A stretch of DNA of 64,000 nt from Micromonospora sp. WMMD1128 (lineage in GTDB: Bacteria; Actinomycetota; Actinomycetes; Mycobacteriales; Micromonosporaceae): assembly GCF_027497235.1 (NCBI RefSeq), contig NZ_CP114902.1, positions 3,932,001-3,996,000 on the forward strand. Reading direction: 5' to 3'. Each line of letters begins with the position of its first letter. The first letter of the stretch is position 1. Below, one piece after another: positions 50,855-60,910 of the stretch. The notes under the pieces were generated by a model. That model did no database searches. It saw only the letters and a list, made by a program, of their open reading frames with translations, and was not told the DNA's origin. The translations under genes and the position numbers were made by a program.

Positions 50855-51664
50855 TCAGGCGAACAACTCGGCGACGCCGCGCAGTCGGGTCCGGAGCAGG
50901 CCGGCGGCGCGGGTCGAGTCGAGGCGTACCTCGACCGGGCGGTGCAGGCCGGCGGCGACCGTGGTGGTGGTCCGCAGCCCGGCCGGGTCGACGCCGAGCC
51001 GGCGGGCCAGCAGCCGCCCGATGTCGGCGCGGCTGACCTGGTCCGGGCCGGCCACGTTGAGCGGGCCGGCCAGCTCGGTAGGCAGCAGTTCCAGCACCGC
51101 CGCGGCCAGGTCGGTGACGTCGACCGGGCAGCGGATCTCGTCACTGAACAGCGTGGCCCGGCCGGCGAGCGCGTCCCGGCACCGCTGGATCTGCTTGCTC
51201 CCCTCCCCCAGGATCAGCGAGGTCCGCACCAGCAGCGCGGCCGGGTCCACCGCCCGCACCGCCGTCTCGGCCGCCGCCTTCGCCGCCCCGTACGGATACA
51301 CCGGTGAGGGCGCCTCGTCGTCGGCGTACGGCTCCGGCCGGCCGGCGTGCAGCGCGTCGCTGGACAGGTGCACCAGCCGCGCCCCCACCTCGGCGGCGGC
51401 GGACGCGACGTGGGCCGCCCCGTCGGCGGTGACGGCCCAGTCGTCGAAGCGGTACGGGGTGCTGACGACCGCGTCGGGGCGTACCCCGGTCAGCAGCGCG
51501 CGCACGGCGGCGCGGTCGGTGACGTCGAGCCGGTGCGACGCGACGCCCGGCGCCGCGACGGCGGCCCGGTGGTGGGTGCCGACCACCAGGTGCCCGGCGG
51601 CGACCGCCTGGCGGCACACCTCCCCGCCCAGGAACCCGCTGGCACCCACCACGAGCAGGTGCAT
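50855..51664 (-). CDS. RmlD-like NAD(P)-dependent SDR (dTDP-4-dehydrorhamnose reductase family)
   Basis: The 269-residue extended SDR has the dinucleotide loop GASGFLGGE at its N terminus, the catalytic Ser in VHLSSDALHAG and the Tyr-x3-Lys in YPYGAAKAAAE, and the RmlD-type LNVAGPDQVSRADIGRLLA. No sugar-nucleotide or polysaccharide genes flank it, so rhamnose synthesis is not supported by context; a different reductase role is possible. Its ATG shares a base with the aspS stop codon (TGATG), so it is cotranslated with aspS. Confidence 0.85.
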   Translation of the reverse strand: MHLLVVGASGFLGGEVCRQAVAAGHLVVGTHHRAAVAAPGVASHRLDVTDRAAVRALLTGVRPDAVVSTPYRFDDWAVTADGAAHVASAAAEVGARLVHLSSDALHAGRPEPYADDEAPSPVYPYGAAKAAAETAVRAVDPAALLVRTSLILGEGSKQIQRCRDALAGRATLFSDEIRCPVDVTDLAAAVLELLPTELAGPLNVAGPDQVSRADIGRLLARRLGVDPAGLRTTTTVAAGLHRPVEVRLDSTRAAGLLRTRLRGVAELFA

Positions 51665-53469
51665 CAGGTCGGGTCGGCCACCGGGGCGGCCGGGCCGGCG
51701 GTGCCGGCGTGCGGGGCGGCCGGGGCCTTCGGCTTGGCGTCGATGCCGGCCTCGGCGCGCTGCTGCCCGGTGATCGGGGTGGGCGCGCCGGTCAGCGGGT
51801 CGAAGCCGCCACGGGTCTTCGGGAACGCGATCACCTCGCGGATCGAGTCCGCGCCGGCGAGCAGCATGCAGACCCGGTCCCAGCCGAACGCGATGCCGCC
51901 GTGCGGCGGTGCGCCGTACTTGAACGCCTCCAGCAGGAAGCCGAACTTGTCCTGCGCCTCGTCGGCGGTGATGCCGAGCAGGTCGAACACCCGCTGCTGC
52001 ACGTCGCCCCGGTGGATACGGATCGAGCCGCCGCCGATCTCGTTGCCGTTGCAGACGATGTCGTACGCGTAGGCGAGCGCCCGGTCCGGCGCGGACTCGA
52101 ACCGGTCCACCCACTCGGCGTTCGGCGAGGTGAACGGGTGGTGCACGGCGGTCCAGCCGCCGTCGTCGGTCGGCTCGAACATCGGCGCGTCGACCACCCA
52201 GCAGAACGCCCACGCGCTCTCGTCGACCAGCCCGGCCCGCTTGGCGATCTCGATCCGGGCCGCGCCGAGCAGCTCCTGCGCCTCCCGGGTGTTCGTGCTC
52301 GCGGCGAAGAAGACCGCGTCGCCGGGCTTCGCGCCGACCGCGTCGGCCAGGCCCGCGAGGTGCGCCTCGGAGAGGTTCTTCGCCACCGGGCCGCGCGCCT
52401 CGCCGGTCTCCGCGTCGAGCACCACGTACGCCAGGCCGCGCGCGCCGCGCGCCTTGGCCCAGTCCTGCCAGCCGTCCAGCTCCTTGCGGGTCTGCGACGC
52501 GCCGCCCGGCATGACCACCGCGCCGACGTAACCGCCCGCGTCGATCGCGCCGGCGAACACCCGGAACCCGGTGCCGCGCAGGTAGTCGGTCAGCTCGGTC
52601 AGCTCGACGCCGTAGCGCAGGTCCGGCTTGTCCGAGCCGTACCGGGCCATCGCGTCGTGCCAGGTGATCCGCGGGATGGGGCGGGTGATCTCGTGGTCGG
52701 CCAGCTCGGACCAGAGTTTCGCCACGATCGCCTCGCCGAGGTCGATCACGTCGTCCTCGGTGACGAACGACATCTCGATGTCGAGCTGGGTGAACTCCGG
52801 CTGCCGGTCGGCGCGGAAGTCCTCGTCCCGGTAGCAGCGGGCGATCTGGTAGTAGCGTTCCATCCCGCCGACCATGAGCAGCTGCTTGAACAGCTGCGGG
52901 GACTGCGGCAGCGCGTACCAGCTGCCCGGCTGGAGGCGCACCGGGACCAGGAAGTCGCGGGCGCCCTCCGGGGTGGAGCGGGTGAGCGTCGGGGTCTCGA
53001 TCTCCAGGAAGTCCCATTCGTGCAGCACCGTGCGGGCGAGCTGGTTGGCCCGGGAGCGCAGCCGCATCGCCCTCGCCGGGCCGCCACGGCGCAGGTCGAG
53101 GTAGCGGTACTTCAACCGGATGTCGTCGCCGGCCTCGACCTGGTCGTCCACCGGCAGCGGCAGCGGCGCGGCCTCGGAGAGCACCTCCAGCGCGGCGGCG
53201 GTCACCTCGACCTCGCCGGTCGGCAGCTCGGGGTTCTCGTTGCCGGCGGGCCGGCGGGTCACCTCACCGGTGACCTTGACGCAGAACTCGTTGCGCAGCG
53301 CGTGCGCGTCCTCCTCGCGCAGCACCACCTGCACGACGCCGGAGGCGTCGCGCAGGTCGACGAAGACGACACCGCCGTGGTCGCGCCGGCGGGCCACCCA
53401 CCCGGCGAGCGTCACCGTCGAGCCGGCGTCCGCGGCGCGCAGGCTTCCGGCATTGTGGGTACGGATCAC
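51664..53469 (-). CDS. aspS: Aspartyl-tRNA synthetase
   Basis: Charges tRNA(Asp), and possibly tRNA(Asn) if the organism uses the transamidation route. The 601-residue bacterial-type class IIb enzyme has an N-terminal OB anticodon domain ([23 protein letters not shown] in blocks), motif 1 near [23 protein letters not shown], motif 2 [19 protein letters not shown], the GAD insert domain and motif 3 [13 protein letters not shown] Pro/Ala-rich tail ends the protein. GTG 53469 ([11 protein letters not shown]) gives the family N terminus with GGAGA upstream. Confidence 0.96.
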   Translation of the reverse strand: MIRTHNAGSLRAADAGSTVTLAGWVARRRDHGGVVFVDLRDASGVVQVVLREEDAHALRNEFCVKVTGEVTRRPAGNENPELPTGEVEVTAAALEVLSEAAPLPLPVDDQVEAGDDIRLKYRYLDLRRGGPARAMRLRSRANQLARTVLHEWDFLEIETPTLTRSTPEGARDFLVPVRLQPGSWYALPQSPQLFKQLLMVGGMERYYQIARCYRDEDFRADRQPEFTQLDIEMSFVTEDDVIDLGEAIVAKLWSELADHEITRPIPRITWHDAMARYGSDKPDLRYGVELTELTDYLRGTGFRVFAGAIDAGGYVGAVVMPGGASQTRKELDGWQDWAKARGARGLAYVVLDAETGEARGPVAKNLSEAHLAGLADAVGAKPGDAVFFAASTNTREAQELLGAARIEIAKRAGLVDESAWAFCWVVDAPMFEPTDDGGWTAVHHPFTSPNAEWVDRFESAPDRALAYAYDIVCNGNEIGGGSIRIHRGDVQQRVFDLLGITADEAQDKFGFLLEAFKYGAPPHGGIAFGWDRVCMLLAGADSIREVIAFPKTRGGFDPLTGAPTPITGQQRAEAGIDAKPKAPAAPHAGTAGPAAPVADPT

Positions 53470-53545
53470 GGCTGATGTCTCCTCATCGTCGGGCTGCCCC
53501 CGCATTCTGTCAGGGTGGACCGGCCGCCCTCCGGGCACCCGCCGG

Positions 53546-55159
53546 TCACCGCGGCTCGGCCGGCAGCAGGTGGCTGACCCGGATGTCGTCCTCGGCGAGC
53601 GCCCGGGCCCGTTCCTCCACCACCCGGTCCCCTCCGGTGAGCCGGCCGCTGTGCTGGCGCAGGTGCTCCTCCCACGTCGGCACCGCGTAGACCTCGACGA
53701 AGCCGTGCGCCCGCTCGCCGGCCCGGAACAGCCCCCAGCGCATCGCGCCGGTGCGCCGGCGGGAGCGGCCGACCGCCCGCATCGCCTCGACGAACTCGGC
53801 CTGCCGCTCCGGGCGCACCGTGTACGAGACGGTGACGAGCACCGGGCCGCCGCGCGCCGGCGCCTCCAGCACCAGGTGCGGCTCGGGCCAGAACATCGCC
53901 GGGTCCCGGTTCACGCTCCCGGTCTCCCGCAGCGGCCAGAGCAGCACGCTGAGCGCGCCGGCCGCCATCACCACGGCCGCCACGGTGAGCGCGCCGACCA
54001 GGCCGACGACCTCACCGAGCGCGCCCCACGCGACCGCGCCGAGCGCCTGGCCGCCGGCGAAGACCATCTGGAAGACCGACAGGCCGCGGGCACGTACCCA
54101 GCCGGGCAGGAACAGTTGCATGGCCGCGTTCACGCTTGACAGCACCGTCATCCAGGCCAGCCCGGCGGGCAGCAGCGCGACCACCGCCACGGCCGGCACC
54201 GGCACCAGCGCGAGCACGGCGAGCACCGCCGCGTAGAGCAGCCCGGCCAGGAGCAGCAGTTGGTTGTTGGTGAGCGCCAGGCGGATCCGGGGCAGGACCA
54301 GCGCGCCGGCCACCGCGCCGACGCCGAGCGCGCCGAGCAGCACGCCGTACCCACCGGCGCCGAGACCGAGCCGGCGGCTCGCGACGAGCGGCAGCAGCGC
54401 CCACAGCGCGCTGCCCGGCACCACGAACAGGGCCGCCCGCAGCAGGATCCGGCGGACCACCGGAGAGTGCCGCACGTACCGGCCGCCGGCGCGCAGCGCG
54501 GCGGTGAACCGCTCCGGCGTGGCGTCGTGGTCCCGGCGTCCCGGGCGCCAGCGCAGCAGCGTCACCGCGAAGATGGCGAACGTGGCCGCGTTGACCGCGA
54601 AGACCACCGGCACGCCGGCCTGGGCCACCAGCACGCCGGCCACCGCCGGCCCGACCGAGCGGGCCAGGTTGACGCTTATCGAGCCGAGCGCCGAGGCGGA
54701 GACGATCTGCGACCTGGGCACCAGCTCGGGGATGACCGCCTGCCAGGCGGGCAGTGTGAGCGCCTGGCCGACGCCGAGGCCGAAGGTGAGGGTGAGCAGC
54801 AGCGCCGGTGGCATCCGGCCGAGTGCGGTGAGCACGGTGAGCAGCGCCCCGACGGCGGCCAGGAAGCACTGCACGGCGATCAGCAGCCGCCGCCTGTCGA
54901 ACGTGTCGGCGAGCGCGCCGGCCGGCAGCGCCAGCAGCAGCACCGGCAGCATGCTGGCGGTCTGCACGAGCGAGACGAGCGTCGCCGCGCCGGGCCGGTC
55001 GACGAGCAGCCACTGGGCGCCGACGGTCTGCATCCAGATGCCGACGTTGCTGGCCAGCACCGCCAGCCACAGATTGCGGAACGCGGCCGACCGCAGCGGC
55101 GACCAGGCGGACGGCGGCCGGTCGTCCGCGTCACCCACGTCGGTCGGGAAGGCGTTCAC
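53546..55159 (-). CDS. MFS transporter (EntS/MFS_3 type) with C-terminal ABM-like domain
   Basis: The 537-residue protein has 10-12 membrane helices over about residues 20-405 ([21 protein letters not shown] opening; [15 protein letters not shown] loop) in the arrangement of the MFS_3 family that includes the enterobactin exporter EntS. The last ~100 residues ([21 protein letters not shown] onward) resemble a dimeric alpha-beta barrel of the antibiotic-biosynthesis-monooxygenase type, a known fusion in this family. GTG 55159 is favoured; an in-frame GTG at 55198 would add 13 residues. Substrate unknown. It is separated by 76 nt from aspS. Confidence 0.86.
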   Translation of the reverse strand: MNAFPTDVGDADDRPPSAWSPLRSAAFRNLWLAVLASNVGIWMQTVGAQWLLVDRPGAATLVSLVQTASMLPVLLLALPAGALADTFDRRRLLIAVQCFLAAVGALLTVLTALGRMPPALLLTLTFGLGVGQALTLPAWQAVIPELVPRSQIVSASALGSISVNLARSVGPAVAGVLVAQAGVPVVFAVNAATFAIFAVTLLRWRPGRRDHDATPERFTAALRAGGRYVRHSPVVRRILLRAALFVVPGSALWALLPLVASRRLGLGAGGYGVLLGALGVGAVAGALVLPRIRLALTNNQLLLLAGLLYAAVLAVLALVPVPAVAVVALLPAGLAWMTVLSSVNAAMQLFLPGWVRARGLSVFQMVFAGGQALGAVAWGALGEVVGLVGALTVAAVVMAAGALSVLLWPLRETGSVNRDPAMFWPEPHLVLEAPARGGPVLVTVSYTVRPERQAEFVEAMRAVGRSRRRTGAMRWGLFRAGERAHGFVEVYAVPTWEEHLRQHSGRLTGGDRVVEERARALAEDDIRVSHLLPAEPR

Positions 55160-55297
55160 CGGCCGGTACCTGTCCTGTCCACGGCCACACACTCCCACCC
55201 ATCACCCGGCCCGGACCCACCCGGGTCCGGTGATTGCGGGCCCGGCACGCACGGAACGGGCCGCCGGTCGCCCGGCGGCCCGTTCGTGGGGTACGGA

Positions 55298-56344
55298 TCA
55301 GAAGACGCTCACGCCGTAGACGCTGAGCGGCTCGGTGACCGGCTGGAAGTAGGTCGTGCCACCGGTGCGGCAGTTGCCGCTGCCGCCGGAGGTGAGGCCG
55401 AGCGCGGTGCTGCCGCTGAACAGCGAGCCGCCGCTGTCGCCGCCCTCGGCGCAGACGTTGGTGCGGATCAGGCCGGAGACGCTGCCCTCGGCGTAGTTGA
55501 CCGTCGCGTTGGTGGCCGAGACGGTGCCGCTGCGCAGGCCGGTGGTGCTGCCGGAACGCCGGACCGACTGGCCGACGTAGGCGTTACCGGCCGAGGTGAT
55601 GTCCTGGTAGCTGCCGTTGTAGAGGTAGACGTTGCCGGCCGCATTGGCCGAGTTGCTGTGCCGGACGATGCCGTAGTCGTTGCCCGGGAAGCTGGTGCCG
55701 GCCCGGGTGCCGAGCACGGACGTCTGGCCGGAGTTGGAGTACCAGGTCGAGCCCAGGTTGGTGCAGTGCCCGGCGGTGAGGAAGTAGTAGGTCGAGCCGC
55801 TGCGCACGTTGAAGCCGAGCGAGCAGCGGTAGCCGCCGGTGTAGATGGCCTGGCCGCCGGAGATCCGGGTGGTCAGGGTGCCGGCCTCGGCCTCGATCCG
55901 GACCGCGCCACCGGTGCGGGCGGCGGCGGCCTTGACCCGCTCCAGCTTTGCGCCGGTGACGGTGCTGTCCACCGAGACGACGACCTGGTTGGTCGCGGCG
56001 TCGGTCCACCAGGCGGTGCCCGGGATCTTGGCGGAGCGCTCCAGCTCCCCGGTGGCGGCCTTGAGCTGGTTGGCGCCGCGGGTGACGAGCTTCGGGGTGG
56101 CGCCGGCGGCGTGCACCTGGCGGGCGGCGGCGGCGTCGGTCACCGTGACGACCATCTTGCCGCTGGCGTCGGCGTACGTGCCGGCGGCGCGGTCGCCGAG
56201 CTTGGCGGCGAGGGTGGCGGCGGCGTCGGGCGAGGCGGGGGCGGGGGCCGCCTGGGCGGGCGCGCCGAGCAGCGAGCCGGTGACCAGGGTACCGGCCACG
56301 GCGACGGCGGCGGCGCGACAGAGCGTGGACCTCGTGGGTCGCAT
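55298..56344 (-). CDS. Secreted S1 family (alpha-lytic/streptogrisin type) serine protease precursor
   Basis: A 348-residue preproprotein. The signal peptide (1-32, ending APAQAAPA) is followed by a propeptide (about 33-160) with the alpha-lytic pro-domain pattern, including [13 protein letters not shown]. The mature chymotrypsin-like domain starts near [10 protein letters not shown] (161). The catalytic triad is His193 (TAGHC), Asp223 (GNDYGIV) and Ser304 (GGDSGGS). Cysteine pairs (Cys174-Cys194 type, Cys298 and the CRTG cysteine) are as in streptogrisins. A promoter is visible about 100 nt upstream. It should be an extracellular scavenging protease. Confidence 0.93.
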   Translation of the reverse strand: MRPTRSTLCRAAAVAVAGTLVTGSLLGAPAQAAPAPASPDAAATLAAKLGDRAAGTYADASGKMVVTVTDAAAARQVHAAGATPKLVTRGANQLKAATGELERSAKIPGTAWWTDAATNQVVVSVDSTVTGAKLERVKAAAARTGGAVRIEAEAGTLTTRISGGQAIYTGGYRCSLGFNVRSGSTYYFLTAGHCTNLGSTWYSNSGQTSVLGTRAGTSFPGNDYGIVRHSNSANAAGNVYLYNGSYQDITSAGNAYVGQSVRRSGSTTGLRSGTVSATNATVNYAEGSVSGLIRTNVCAEGGDSGGSLFSGSTALGLTSGGSGNCRTGGTTYFQPVTEPLSVYGVSVF

Positions 56345-56438
56345 GTGACAACCTCCGAACGGGGGTGAACGGGCGCTGTGATGGGGACACGCCCGAGGAC
56401 AACCCGGCCGACCTGGGGAAACCGTCCGGGCTGACCAA

Positions 56439-56467
56439 AGTATTCACATATTTAAGATCGTAAGCAA
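56439..56467 (-). promoter_or_regulatory. Candidate promoter of the S1 protease gene
   Basis: Minus strand TTGCTT (56467-56462), a 17-nt spacer and AATACT (56444-56439), inside a distinctly AT-rich patch (56436-56480) unusual for this genome. About 95 nt upstream of the protease ATG. Confidence 0.5.
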
Positions 56468-56619
56468 GACGCAAGTTTGCCCGGATTCGCACCGCCACCC
56501 GATGTAACGCCCGAGCAACAACATCGTCACCAGGTGTCAGACCCCACCACCCGGCCGCCCGCACAACGCCCCGAGCATGGGGTGATCATGAACTTGGCGG
56601 CCTCAGCAGAGAGGCGGGG

Positions 56620-57755
56620 TCAAGGGGTGAGTGCAATCGTTAGGGTGCGATGAGTTGTGCGAGGCGTTGGGCTGGTGTGTTCCAGTTCAGGGTTTCGCGG
56701 GGTCGGGTGTTGAGTTCGTGGGCGATGTCGTCGAGCCCGTTCTGGTCGATGGTGCGGAAGTCGTAGCTGCTTTTGGGGAAGTACTGGCGGAGGAGGCCGT
56801 TGGTGTTCTCGTTGGTGCCGCGTTGCCAGGGGCTGTGGGGGTCGCAGAAGTAGACCGGGCAGCCGGTGGCGATGGTGAAGTGCGGGTGGGTGGCCATTTC
56901 GGTGCCCTGGTCCCAGGTCAGGGAGCGGCGTAGGTGCGCGGGCATGCGGGTGGCCAGGTCGGTGAGGACGCCGATGACGGCTTCGCTGTCGCGGCCCTGG
57001 GGCAGGGCGCCGAGCATCACGTAGCGGGTGGCTCGTTCCACCAGGGTCACGATCGCTGAGGCGCCGGCCTTGCCGATGACCAGGTCACCTTCCCAGTGCC
57101 CGGGCACTGCCCGGTCGGTGGCCTCGGCCGGCCGGTTGCTGATGTGCAGGTCCCCGATCCAGGGCCGCCGGCTGCGGGCGGCGCCCGCGGCACGCGACTG
57201 CCGGCGCCGCTGGGTGCGTCCCGACCGTAGCGCCACCTGCCGGGTCAACTCGGCTCGCAGGCCGCCCCGCGACTGCACGTAGATCGCCTGGTAGATCGTC
57301 TCGTGGGACACCTGCAACTCCGGCCGGTCGGCGAACGTGGCCCGCAACCACGCGGCGATCTGTTTCGGAGACCACCTCCGGGCCAGTTTCCCCGCCACCA
57401 CCCGCCGCAGCCGCGTACCCACCGCAAGCTTGCCCTGCTGCGGCCGACGCCTGGCCGCGTCAGCCCGCCGCTGCGCCCACTGCGCCTGATACCCCCACCG
57501 ATACGGGCGACGAGCCCGCCCAGGCGGCAACGACCGCCCGAGCGGATTCTTCGTCCCGTGCCGCGCACTGTGGTGACGCGCCACCTCCCGCGACACCGTG
57601 CACACCGGCACCCCGAGCAGCCCCGCGATCTGCGAGATCGTCCTCCCCGAACCCCACAGATGCTCCAACACCTGCCGATGCCCGAACGTCAACACACCCG
57701 GCCTCGCCACCAGCACCTCCAGCCCAACCAAGATCAGTTGCACTGAAGCTTAGAA
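56620..57755 (-). mobile_element. IS30-family insertion sequence
   Basis: One complete transposase gene is flanked by sequences that contain inverted AGTGCAA motifs at both ends (left 56630-56636, right 57738-57744), part of imperfect terminal inverted repeats. Exact ends and the short target duplication could not be fixed by eye (uncertainty about 10 nt). The element sits between the arms of a family A palindrome. Having an intact transposase, it may be a recent arrival. Confidence 0.75.
56640..57710 (-). CDS. IS30 family transposase
   Basis: About 356 residues: an N-terminal HTH (QVLEHLWGSGRTISQIAGLL and TVSREVARH), a second HTH-like region (RWSPKQIAAWLRATF) with SHETIYQAIY, and the DDE catalytic core. 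The triad is Asp in GHWEGDLVIGK, Asp in LTWDQGTEMA and Glu in WQRGTNENTNG, about residues 209, 267 and 301. GTG 57710 is preferred because GGAGG lies 5 nt upstream; GTG 57743 lies within the terminal repeat. No frameshift or stop interrupts it. Confidence 0.92.
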   Translation of the reverse strand: MARPGVLTFGHRQVLEHLWGSGRTISQIAGLLGVPVCTVSREVARHHSARHGTKNPLGRSLPPGRARRPYRWGYQAQWAQRRADAARRRPQQGKLAVGTRLRRVVAGKLARRWSPKQIAAWLRATFADRPELQVSHETIYQAIYVQSRGGLRAELTRQVALRSGRTQRRRQSRAAGAARSRRPWIGDLHISNRPAEATDRAVPGHWEGDLVIGKAGASAIVTLVERATRYVMLGALPQGRDSEAVIGVLTDLATRMPAHLRRSLTWDQGTEMATHPHFTIATGCPVYFCDPHSPWQRGTNENTNGLLRQYFPKSSYDFRTIDQNGLDDIAHELNTRPRETLNWNTPAQRLAQLIAP

Positions 57756-57826
57756 ACTGCCAGATCAACACCGCCGCCACCTTCATGATCACCGGATGGC
57801 TTCGGGGGAGGGCGGACGGGTGGGGG

Positions 57827-58762
57827 TCAGGGGGTGGGGGTCAGGCGAGCGGCGCGGGCGGCGCGGCGCTCCTCGAACCGGGACGCCTGGGTCTCCAGCG
57901 TGTCGAGCTGGGCGGCGATCTGCTCACGGGCGGCCTCGCCGTCGCCGTTGAGGCCGGTCACCTCGAACAGGTTCCACTGGCGCAGCACCGGCACCACCAC
58001 CTCGTCCCGGTGCTGGCGCAGGTCGTAGATGCCGGCCAGGGCGATCGCCACCGACTTGCGGGCGAAACCGTCGATGCCCACCCCGGGCATCTGGAAGTCG
58101 GCGAGCACGTCGGCGACCGCGCGCATGGCCTGGCTCGGCGCCAGCTCGAACGACGCGGCGAGCAGGTTGCGGTAGAAGACCATGTGCAGGTTCTCGTCCG
58201 CCGCCACCCGGGCCAGCAGCGCCTCGCAGGCCGGGTCGCCGGTGGCCCGGCCGGTGTTGCGGTGCGAGATCCGGGTGGCCAGCTCCTGGAACGACACGTA
58301 CGCCAGCGAGTGCAGCACCTCGTCGTCGTGGGCGTTGCGGTAGCCGGCGGACATGTGCACCATCCGGGCCCGCTCCAGCGCCACCGGGTCGACGGCCCGG
58401 GTCACGGTGAGGTAGTCCCGGATCGCGGTGCCGTGCCGCCCCTCCTCGGCGGTCCACCGGTGCACCCAGGTGCCCCACGCGCCGTCCCGGCCGAACAGCG
58501 TGGCGATCTCGTGGTGGTAGGAGGGCAGGTTGTCCTCGGTGAGCAGGTTGACGATCAGCGCGGTGCGGGCCGCGTCGGGGATCGTCGAGTCCGCCGGCGA
58601 CCATGCCTCGCCGCCGAGCGGACCGTCGAACGTGCGGCCAGCGCTCCACGGCACGTACTCGTGCGGGAACCACTCCTTCGCCAGCGACAGGTGCCGGTCG
58701 AGGTTCTTCTCCACGACCGGTTCGAGTTCGGTGAGCAGAGCGGTCTGGCTGAGCACGGACAC
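57827..58762 (-). CDS. Acyl-[acyl-carrier-protein] desaturase
   Basis: A soluble di-iron desaturase of the plant stearoyl-ACP/mycobacterial DesA type, 311 residues. It introduces a double bond into acyl-ACP, adjusting membrane fluidity. Iron-ligand motifs are LTEDNLPSYHHE (Glu76), TAEEGRHG (Glu106/107, His110), SFQELATRISH (Glu160) and ADENLHMVF (Glu190, His193). GTG 58762 is preceded by GGGAGAA. A perfect 31-bp palindrome ends within a few bases of that Shine-Dalgarno, so expression is likely repressor controlled. The 5' neighbour hisS is on the same strand. Confidence 0.93.
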   Translation of the reverse strand: MSVLSQTALLTELEPVVEKNLDRHLSLAKEWFPHEYVPWSAGRTFDGPLGGEAWSPADSTIPDAARTALIVNLLTEDNLPSYHHEIATLFGRDGAWGTWVHRWTAEEGRHGTAIRDYLTVTRAVDPVALERARMVHMSAGYRNAHDDEVLHSLAYVSFQELATRISHRNTGRATGDPACEALLARVAADENLHMVFYRNLLAASFELAPSQAMRAVADVLADFQMPGVGIDGFARKSVAIALAGIYDLRQHRDEVVVPVLRQWNLFEVTGLNGDGEAAREQIAAQLDTLETQASRFEERRAARAARLTPTP

Positions 58763-58771
58763 GACGTTCTC

Positions 58772-58802
58772 CCTACGGTGGCGTAACTTACGCCACCGTA
58801 GG
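58772..58802. promoter_or_regulatory. Perfect 15-1-15 palindrome upstream of the desaturase
   Basis: CCTACGGTGGCGTAA, one base, then its exact complement TTACGCCACCGTAGG, in the 51-nt gap between hisS and the desaturase gene. Symmetry and length suit a TetR-family operator, a regulator type often controlling desaturases; it overlaps the region just upstream of the ribosome-binding site. No candidate regulator gene is in the window. Confidence 0.7.
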
Positions 58803-58813
58803 TGCAATCGGCG

Positions 58814-60148
58814 TCAGGCGCCAGTGCCGGCGACCAGCGGCGCGAGGTCCGCCCGCGGCGGGGTCCACTCGCCTGCCGCGGCGGGCGCCTGCTCGCCGGA
58901 GCGGATGTCCTTCACCTCGTCACCGTCCGCGCCGGGGAACCAGACGTACGGGATGCCGCGCCGCTCGGCGTACCGGATCTGCTTGCCGAACTTCGCCGCG
59001 GACGGCGACACCTCGGTGGGCACCCCCCGCGAGCGCAGCGCCGCCGCGACCGCGTCGCTGGCCGCGCGGTCCTCCTCGGCGGTGACCGCGACCAGCACGC
59101 AGGTCGGCACCGACCGGGACACCGACAGCGCCTCGGCGCCGAAGAGCAGGCCGAGCAGCCGGGTCACCCCGATCGAGATGCCCACCCCGGGGAAGCGGAC
59201 GTTGCCGGAGCTGGCCAGGTTGTCGTACCGGCCGCCGGAGCAGACCGAGCCGAACCGCTCATAGCCGACCATCTGCGTCTCGTAGACCGTGCCGGTGTAG
59301 TAGTCCAGGCCACGGGCGATGCGCAGGTCGGCGACGCAGAGCCCCGGCGAGTGCGCGGCGGCGGTCTCCATCACGGCGGTCAACTCGGCGATGCCCTCGT
59401 CGAGCAGCGGGTCGGTCACGCCCAGGGCGCGCACCGCGTCGGCGAAGGAGGCGTCCGGCGCGGAGATCTCGGCCAGCGCCAGGCATGCCTTGGCCTGCGC
59501 CTCGCTCGCCCCGGCGGCCTCCGCGAGCAGCTCGGCCACTTTCGCCGGGCCGAGCTTGTCGAGCTTGTCCACGGCGCGCAGCGCCGCCATCGGGTCGGTC
59601 AGCCCGACGCCCCGGTAGAAGCCCTCGCAGATCTTGCGGTTGTTGACCTGGATGCGCACCGGCGGGATGGGCAACGAGCGCAGCGCGTCGCCGATCACCA
59701 GCGGCATCTCGGCCTCGAAGTGCGCCGGCAGCGTGTCCCGGTCGACGATGTCGATGTCGGCCTGGAGGAACTCCCGATAGCGGCCCTCCTGCGGGCGCTC
59801 CCCCCGCCACACCTTCTGGATCTGGTAGCGGCGGAACGGGAACTGGAGCTTGCCGGCGTTCTCCAGCACGTAGCGGGCGAACGGCACGGTCAGGTCGAAG
59901 TGCAGGCCGAGCGCGTCGTCGCCGGCCGGGCCGTCGGCGTCGGCCTGCAACCGGCGCAGCAGGTAGACCTCCTTCGAGGTCTCCCCCTTGCGCAGCAACT
60001 GGTCCAGCGGCTCGACCGAACGGGTCTCCAGCGGCGCGAAGCCGTACAACTCGAACGTGGCGCGGATCCGGTCCAGCACGAACTGCTCGATCATCCGCTG
60101 CGCCGGCGTCCACTCGGGGAAGCCGGAGATGGGCGTGGGCTTGCTCAT
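58814..60148 (-). CDS. hisS: Histidyl-tRNA synthetase
   Basis: Charges tRNA(His). The 444-residue class II enzyme includes motif 2 (FRRYQIQKVWRGERPQEGRYREFLQAD in blocks), the HisRS-specific IARGLDYYTGTVYE, motif 3-like GVGISIGVTRL and a C-terminal anticodon domain (VLVAVTAEEDRAASDAVAAALR). ATG 60148 has AAGGAG 6 nt upstream. It lies 48 nt after the metallo-hydrolase gene, as in other actinobacteria. Confidence 0.95.
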   Translation of the reverse strand: MSKPTPISGFPEWTPAQRMIEQFVLDRIRATFELYGFAPLETRSVEPLDQLLRKGETSKEVYLLRRLQADADGPAGDDALGLHFDLTVPFARYVLENAGKLQFPFRRYQIQKVWRGERPQEGRYREFLQADIDIVDRDTLPAHFEAEMPLVIGDALRSLPIPPVRIQVNNRKICEGFYRGVGLTDPMAALRAVDKLDKLGPAKVAELLAEAAGASEAQAKACLALAEISAPDASFADAVRALGVTDPLLDEGIAELTAVMETAAAHSPGLCVADLRIARGLDYYTGTVYETQMVGYERFGSVCSGGRYDNLASSGNVRFPGVGISIGVTRLLGLLFGAEALSVSRSVPTCVLVAVTAEEDRAASDAVAAALRSRGVPTEVSPSAAKFGKQIRYAERRGIPYVWFPGADGDEVKDIRSGEQAPAAAGEWTPPRADLAPLVAGTGA

Positions 60149-60196
60149 GGCGTACTCCTTGATCCCGCGCGGACCGCGCGGGGATGGCACGGGCGG

Positions 60197-60910
60197 CTAG
60201 AGGCCGCGGGTGGGTGCGGCCGGGCGCGCGTCGCCCGCCACCTCGACGAGGTACGGGTTCGTCGCGCGCTCGCGGCCGACGGTGGTCGCGGGGCCGTGGC
60301 CGGGCAGGACGACTGTGTCGTCGGCCAGCGGGAGGACCTTGTCCCGAAGGCTGGCCAGCATGCGGGGCATGCTGCCGCCCGGCAGGTCGGTGCGGCCGAT
60401 CGAGCCGGCGAAGAGCACGTCACCGGAGAGGCAGACCTCGTCCGCCTCCCAGGGCGAGCCGGCGCCGGGCAGCCGGAACAGCACCGACCCGCCGGTATGG
60501 CCGGGAGCGTGGTCGACGGTGATCTCCAACCCGGCCAGCGACAGCGTCGCGCCGTCGGTCAGCTCGGCCACGTCGTCCGGCTCGGTGTACGGCAGCCGCC
60601 CACCGAACAGCGCGGTGAGGTCCGCCGAGAGCGCCTTGGTCGGGTCGGCGAGCATCTCGCGGTCGGCCGGGTGCACGTAGGCGGTGATGCCCCGCGCGCC
60701 GCAGACCGGCGCGACCGAGAACGTGTGGTCGAGGTGGCCGTGGGTGAGCAGCACGGCGGCCGGATGCAGGCGGTGCTCGGCGAGCACGGCGTCGAGCCGG
60801 TCGATCACCCCGATGCCGGGATCGACCACCACGCACTGCTCCCCCGGCCCGGTCGCCACCACGTAGCAGTTGGTGCCGAAGGCGTCCGCGGGAAAGCCGG
60901 CCACGAGCAC
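60197..60910 (-). CDS. MBL-fold metallo-hydrolase (glyoxalase II-like)
   Basis: The 237-residue protein has the metallo-beta-lactamase metal site THGHLDH (about 56-62), a His in DHAPGHTGGS, an Asp in LSGDVLFAGSIGRTDL and a last His in VLPGHGP, the hydroxyacylglutathione hydrolase layout. The natural substrate is unknown; actinobacteria use mycothiol, so a mycothiol thioester is possible. It starts at GTG 60910 (a second GTG is two codons on). The gene sits between the cyclophilins and hisS, its conserved place. Confidence 0.88.
   Translation of the reverse strand: MLVAGFPADAFGTNCYVVATGPGEQCVVVDPGIGVIDRLDAVLAEHRLHPAAVLLTHGHLDHTFSVAPVCGARGITAYVHPADREMLADPTKALSADLTALFGGRLPYTEPDDVAELTDGATLSLAGLEITVDHAPGHTGGSVLFRLPGAGSPWEADEVCLSGDVLFAGSIGRTDLPGGSMPRMLASLRDKVLPLADDTVVLPGHGPATTVGRERATNPYLVEVAGDARPAAPTRGL

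Larger units (their letters stand above)
56581..57793. repeat. Family A palindromic repeat split by an IS30-type element
   Basis: Left arm GGTGATCATGAACTTGGCGGC at 56581-56601 and the complementary right arm at 57773-57793 match with two differences in 21, the same arms as the intact copy at 22346-22410. The ~1.14-kb insertion lies between the arms, in what was the loop region. Confidence 0.75.
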
